Source: Aminipila sp047974845 (GTDB lineage: Bacteria > Bacillota > Clostridia > Peptostreptococcales > Anaerovoracaceae). From it: a stretch of DNA of 15,783 nt. The stretch lies in contig JBKECQ010000081.1 in NCBI GenBank assembly GCA_047974845.1, forward strand, positions 1 to 15,783. The letters run 5' to 3'. This document shows positions 14,382 through 15,783 of the stretch, one piece after another. The stretch's first letter is position 1. Each line of letters starts with the position of its first letter. The notes below the pieces were generated by a model. It worked only from the letters and a program-made list of their open reading frames with translations, did no database searches and was not told the DNA's origin. The translations under genes and the position numbers were made by a program.

Positions 14382-14404
14382 AAAAACCACTGCGTTTGCA
14401 GTGG
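14382..14404 (-). terminator. terminator following the tRNA-end copy at 14409
   Basis: CCACTGC (14387-14393) pairs with GCAGTGG (14398-14404) around a 4-base loop. On the minus strand five T residues follow (14386-14382). It stands a few bases beyond the CCA of the second tRNA-end copy. Confidence 0.75.
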
Positions 14405-14408
14405 GCTT

Positions 14409-14463
14409 TGGTGAGGCACGAGGGATTTATACAGGGCATAGCCCTGCCGCACTGCACCTCCCC
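14409..14463 (-). repeat. tRNA-Arg 3'-end copy with GC-rich element end (attachment-site copy 2)
   Basis: It differs from 9450-9504 at two of 55 positions. It shares 21 bases with the intact tRNA gene end (14407-14427 versus 14592-14612), including CCA, three bases beyond it and part of the T-loop. Beyond that it carries the same GC-rich hairpin segment as copy 1. It marks the boundary between the 5-kb element and a short remnant next to the tRNA. Confidence 0.75.
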
Positions 14464-14561
14464 ATTCGGTCGGCTAGTGCCGTAGCCTGCTCATCGCATC
14501 ACTGAAGCGCTTCGCTTACGGCCACGCCCGTTTGGGTTCGAATCCCAATTACTTTACAAAT
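14464..14561. other. GC-rich remnant between attachment-site copy 2 and the tRNA
   Basis: About 70 bases (14464-14540) are markedly richer in G and C than anything around them, and contain GGCTAGTGCC and AAGCGCTTCGCTT palindromic pieces. At 14531-14547 the plus strand holds a perfect T-arm-like hairpin, TTGGG-TTCGAAT-CCCAA, with the consensus tRNA T-loop, but no matching acceptor stem or CCA is found. On the minus strand GGCACTAGC repeats part of the tRNA-Arg 5' end. It may be a scrambled tRNA or the end of a lost element. Confidence 0.5.
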
Positions 14562-14583
14562 AAAAAAACACCCTAATGGGTGT
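14562..14583 (-). terminator. terminator of the tRNA-Arg gene
   Basis: ACACCC (14568-14573) pairs with GGGTGT (14578-14583) around TAAT. On the minus strand it is followed by a run of T residues (14567-14562). It begins ten bases beyond the tRNA CCA end. Confidence 0.8.
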
Positions 14584-14593
14584 ATTTTTATTT

Positions 14594-14669
14594 TGGTGAG
14601 GCACGAGGGATTCGAACCCCCACCCGACAGATTCGAAGTCTGCGACTCTATCCATTGAGCTAGTGCCCC
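14594..14669 (-). tRNA. tRNA-Arg (anticodon UCG)
   Basis: The 76 nt on the minus strand fold as a complete cloverleaf: acceptor GGGGCAC with GTGCCTC (one G-U pair), D stem GCTC/GAGT, anticodon stem GCAGA/TCTGT with loop CTTCGAA (anticodon TCG at positions 34-36), a five-base variable loop, and T arm GGGGG-TTCGAAT-CCCTC. The CCA end is encoded. It reads CGA-type arginine codons. Its 3' end is the integration target repeated at 14409 and 9450, and the gene itself remains intact. Confidence 0.95.
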
Positions 14670-15049
14670 ATAAAACATAGAATTAAGAAATTCTAAGACA
14701 TAATCAAGAATTACTTAACCTAATTTATGAAAGTCCTATTCTATAAAAGAAAAATAGAACTATTTAACAACTAAATATTATATACGAATTTACTTATAAA
14801 ATCAAATTAATTTTAAGCCATACAAAAATGATATACAAAAATCAAATATGTCTTTACACAAGTAGCCTAGTACCTGAAAATTGATTTAAAAATAAATAAA
14901 TTTAATAATATTAAAAAAATTACTAATTTAGCATAGATTTCTTTTGCCACTTTTTGTTTTGGTGTTCCCAAAAACAGTTTTAAATAGTATAATAAAAATT
15001 GGTCGAGTATTGGCGACTTATAAGAAAAATAAACAAAAAGGGGCGAAAT
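14670..15049. other. AT-rich intergenic region with promoters
   Basis: No gene is seen in these 380 bases. The left part should hold the minus-strand tRNA promoter; a weak TTAAGT/TAGAAT pair with 17-base spacing ends about 20 bases before the tRNA. The right part should hold the amidase promoter; a TATAAT at 14988-14993 lacks a good -35 box. A ribosome binding site (AAAAAGGGGCG) ends at 15044. Confidence 0.45.
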
Positions 15050-15783
15050 ATGAAAACACTAGCAGCAAGAATAACTATGATTATAATGCTGATCGCTATG
15101 GCATCAGGACTGGTCTATGCGAATACAGGTATTACAGAGGCAGATATAAAAGCAGGGTTAGAGGCGTGTAAGGCCTACCCTGTAAGTTTAAGACTAGATG
15201 AAAATACAATTAATTTTGCAGAAAAAGATGTTCCACCTGTTATAGTAAAAGAAAGAACCTTAATTCCTGCCAGAGCCTTGTTTGAAGGTATGGGAGGTAA
15301 AGTTACTTGGAATAATGATACTCAAAGTGTTTTTGTAACGTATGATAATACAGAAGTAGTGCTAACTATAGGTTCGAAAACAGCATTAGTAAATGGGGTT
15401 GCTAAAGAGCTTGAGGTGCCGGCTATGATTATTGATCATGATGGAGATTATTATGGAAGCACAATGATACCTGTACGATTTACTGCGGAAGCTTTAGGTT
15501 GTAAAGTAGGGTGGGAAGACCCTACGAGAAGTGTTGTTGTTGAATCGCCTTCCAATGATTCCAACTCAGGCAACTCAAATGGAAATAATGATTCTAATAC
15601 AGGGGATAATGATAACAACTCAAACAATGGAAATGATAATAGCGGCAACAATTCAAACAATAATGGAAACAACGACTCAAATAATAATGGAAACAACGAT
15701 TCCAGTAACAATGGAAACTCTGATTTAATTTGGCAATTTGAAGCGTTAAATGAAGCGGCTAAGGATAAATTAGTTGTTATAGA
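15050..15783 (+). CDS. secreted wall protein: CuAO N-terminal domain, Asn-rich linker, probable amidase (partial)
   Basis: The frame starts at ATG 15050 behind AAAAAGGGGCG and is open to the window edge (244 codons). Residues 1-24 are a signal peptide with probable cleavage after VYA. Residues of about 45-165 contain two copper amine oxidase N-terminal-like repeats, as seen in RTLIPARALFEGMGGKVTWN and MIPVRFTAEALGCKVGWED; despite the name this domain is a wall or surface module in Clostridia. Residues 167-224 are a linker made almost only of Asn, Ser, Gly and Asp in short repeats. The last visible residues, EALNEAAKDKLVVI followed by a codon beginning GA, match the start of an Amidase_3 domain (usually continuing DPGHGG), which would make it an N-acetylmuramoyl-L-alanine amidase acting on peptidoglycan. 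The catalytic part is outside the window. Confidence 0.82.
   Translation, partial: MKTLAARITMIIMLIAMASGLVYANTGITEADIKAGLEACKAYPVSLRLDENTINFAEKDVPPVIVKERTLIPARALFEGMGGKVTWNNDTQSVFVTYDNTEVVLTIGSKTALVNGVAKELEVPAMIIDHDGDYYGSTMIPVRFTAEALGCKVGWEDPTRSVVVESPSNDSNSGNSNGNNDSNTGDNDNNSNNGNDNSGNNSNNNGNNDSNNNGNNDSSNNGNSDLIWQFEALNEAAKDKLVVI

Larger units (their letters stand above)
9450..14612. mobile_element. integrative element(s) at tRNA-Arg, probably two in tandem
   Basis: The region is bounded by copies of the tRNA-Arg 3' end (9450, 14409, 14594). It contains a tyrosine integrase remnant, a RES-domain gene, an Ntn-hydrolase gene and a type I toxin/antitoxin locus. The integrase lies toward the tRNA side, as is usual for tRNA-targeting elements. 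The interval 9450-14409 is about 5 kb; 14409-14594 is a 185-bp remnant with the same GC-rich end. No conjugation, replication or phage structural genes are present, so it is a small, probably non-autonomous island, and the integrase is broken. Confidence 0.7.

Noticed and set aside
14284..14476. An open plus-strand stretch (GDKVKNITKNAKQQKLQ and onward) running through the terminator and attachment-site copy 2.
   Set aside because: It has no usable start codon and continues through a hairpin terminator and tRNA-derived DNA. At most the first 35 residues are a remnant of a lost gene.
15451..15711. A Leu/Phe/Ser-rich minus-strand frame opposite the wall protein linker.
   Set aside because: It is the complement of the Asn/Ser/Gly repeat codons and has no start signals; the plus-strand frame explains the region.

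Overview
The window looks like a chromosomal segment of a low-GC, amino-acid-using Clostridia-type Firmicute. The reasons are AT-rich codon use, strong AGGAGG-type ribosome binding sites, a carbamate kinase, a glutamine-type two-component system, a DUF1540 protein and a copper-amine-oxidase-domain wall amidase. The genus cannot be fixed from the sequence.

Layout. Positions 1-4130 hold the 3' end of carbamate kinase (arcC), an AGCS sodium/amino-acid symporter, and a GlnK/GlnL-like (YcbA/YcbB) sensor kinase and response regulator pair. In Bacillus the homologous regulators control a glutamine transporter of the AGCS family, so the transporter here is a likely target. Positions 4200-5400 hold small genes: a cysteine/glycine/asparagine-rich 80-residue protein, a YdcZ-type membrane protein and a 51-residue DUF1540 protein. 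Positions 5549-5955 are a degenerate tandem repeat of about 52 bp. A PAS-GGDEF diguanylate cyclase (6134-7078) and an orphan single-pass membrane protein (7217-7771) converge on a shared terminator. A TetR regulator and a CatA-like acetyltransferase (7928-9254) form an operon whose promoter carries two palindromic operators.

Positions 9450-14669 are an integrated mobile region at a tRNA-Arg(UCG) gene. The tRNA 3' end occurs three times (9450, 14409, 14594), each time followed, in the tRNA sense, by a different hairpin terminator. This is expected if related elements inserted one after another. The larger interval carries a decayed tyrosine integrase, a RES-domain protein (NAD+-degrading toxin fold) and a 601-residue protein whose first ~210 residues look like a proteasome-type Ntn hydrolase with Thr1, Asp17 and Lys33 in place. 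It also carries a convergent type I toxin/antitoxin locus and a second small hydrophobic toxin-like peptide. The RES/Ntn-hydrolase pair is the best candidate here for an undescribed defence or abortive-infection module; that role is inference from domains and location.

After the tRNA, the window ends inside a secreted wall protein: signal peptide, copper amine oxidase N-terminal domain, Asn/Ser/Gly linker, then the first residues of what is probably an Amidase_3 domain.
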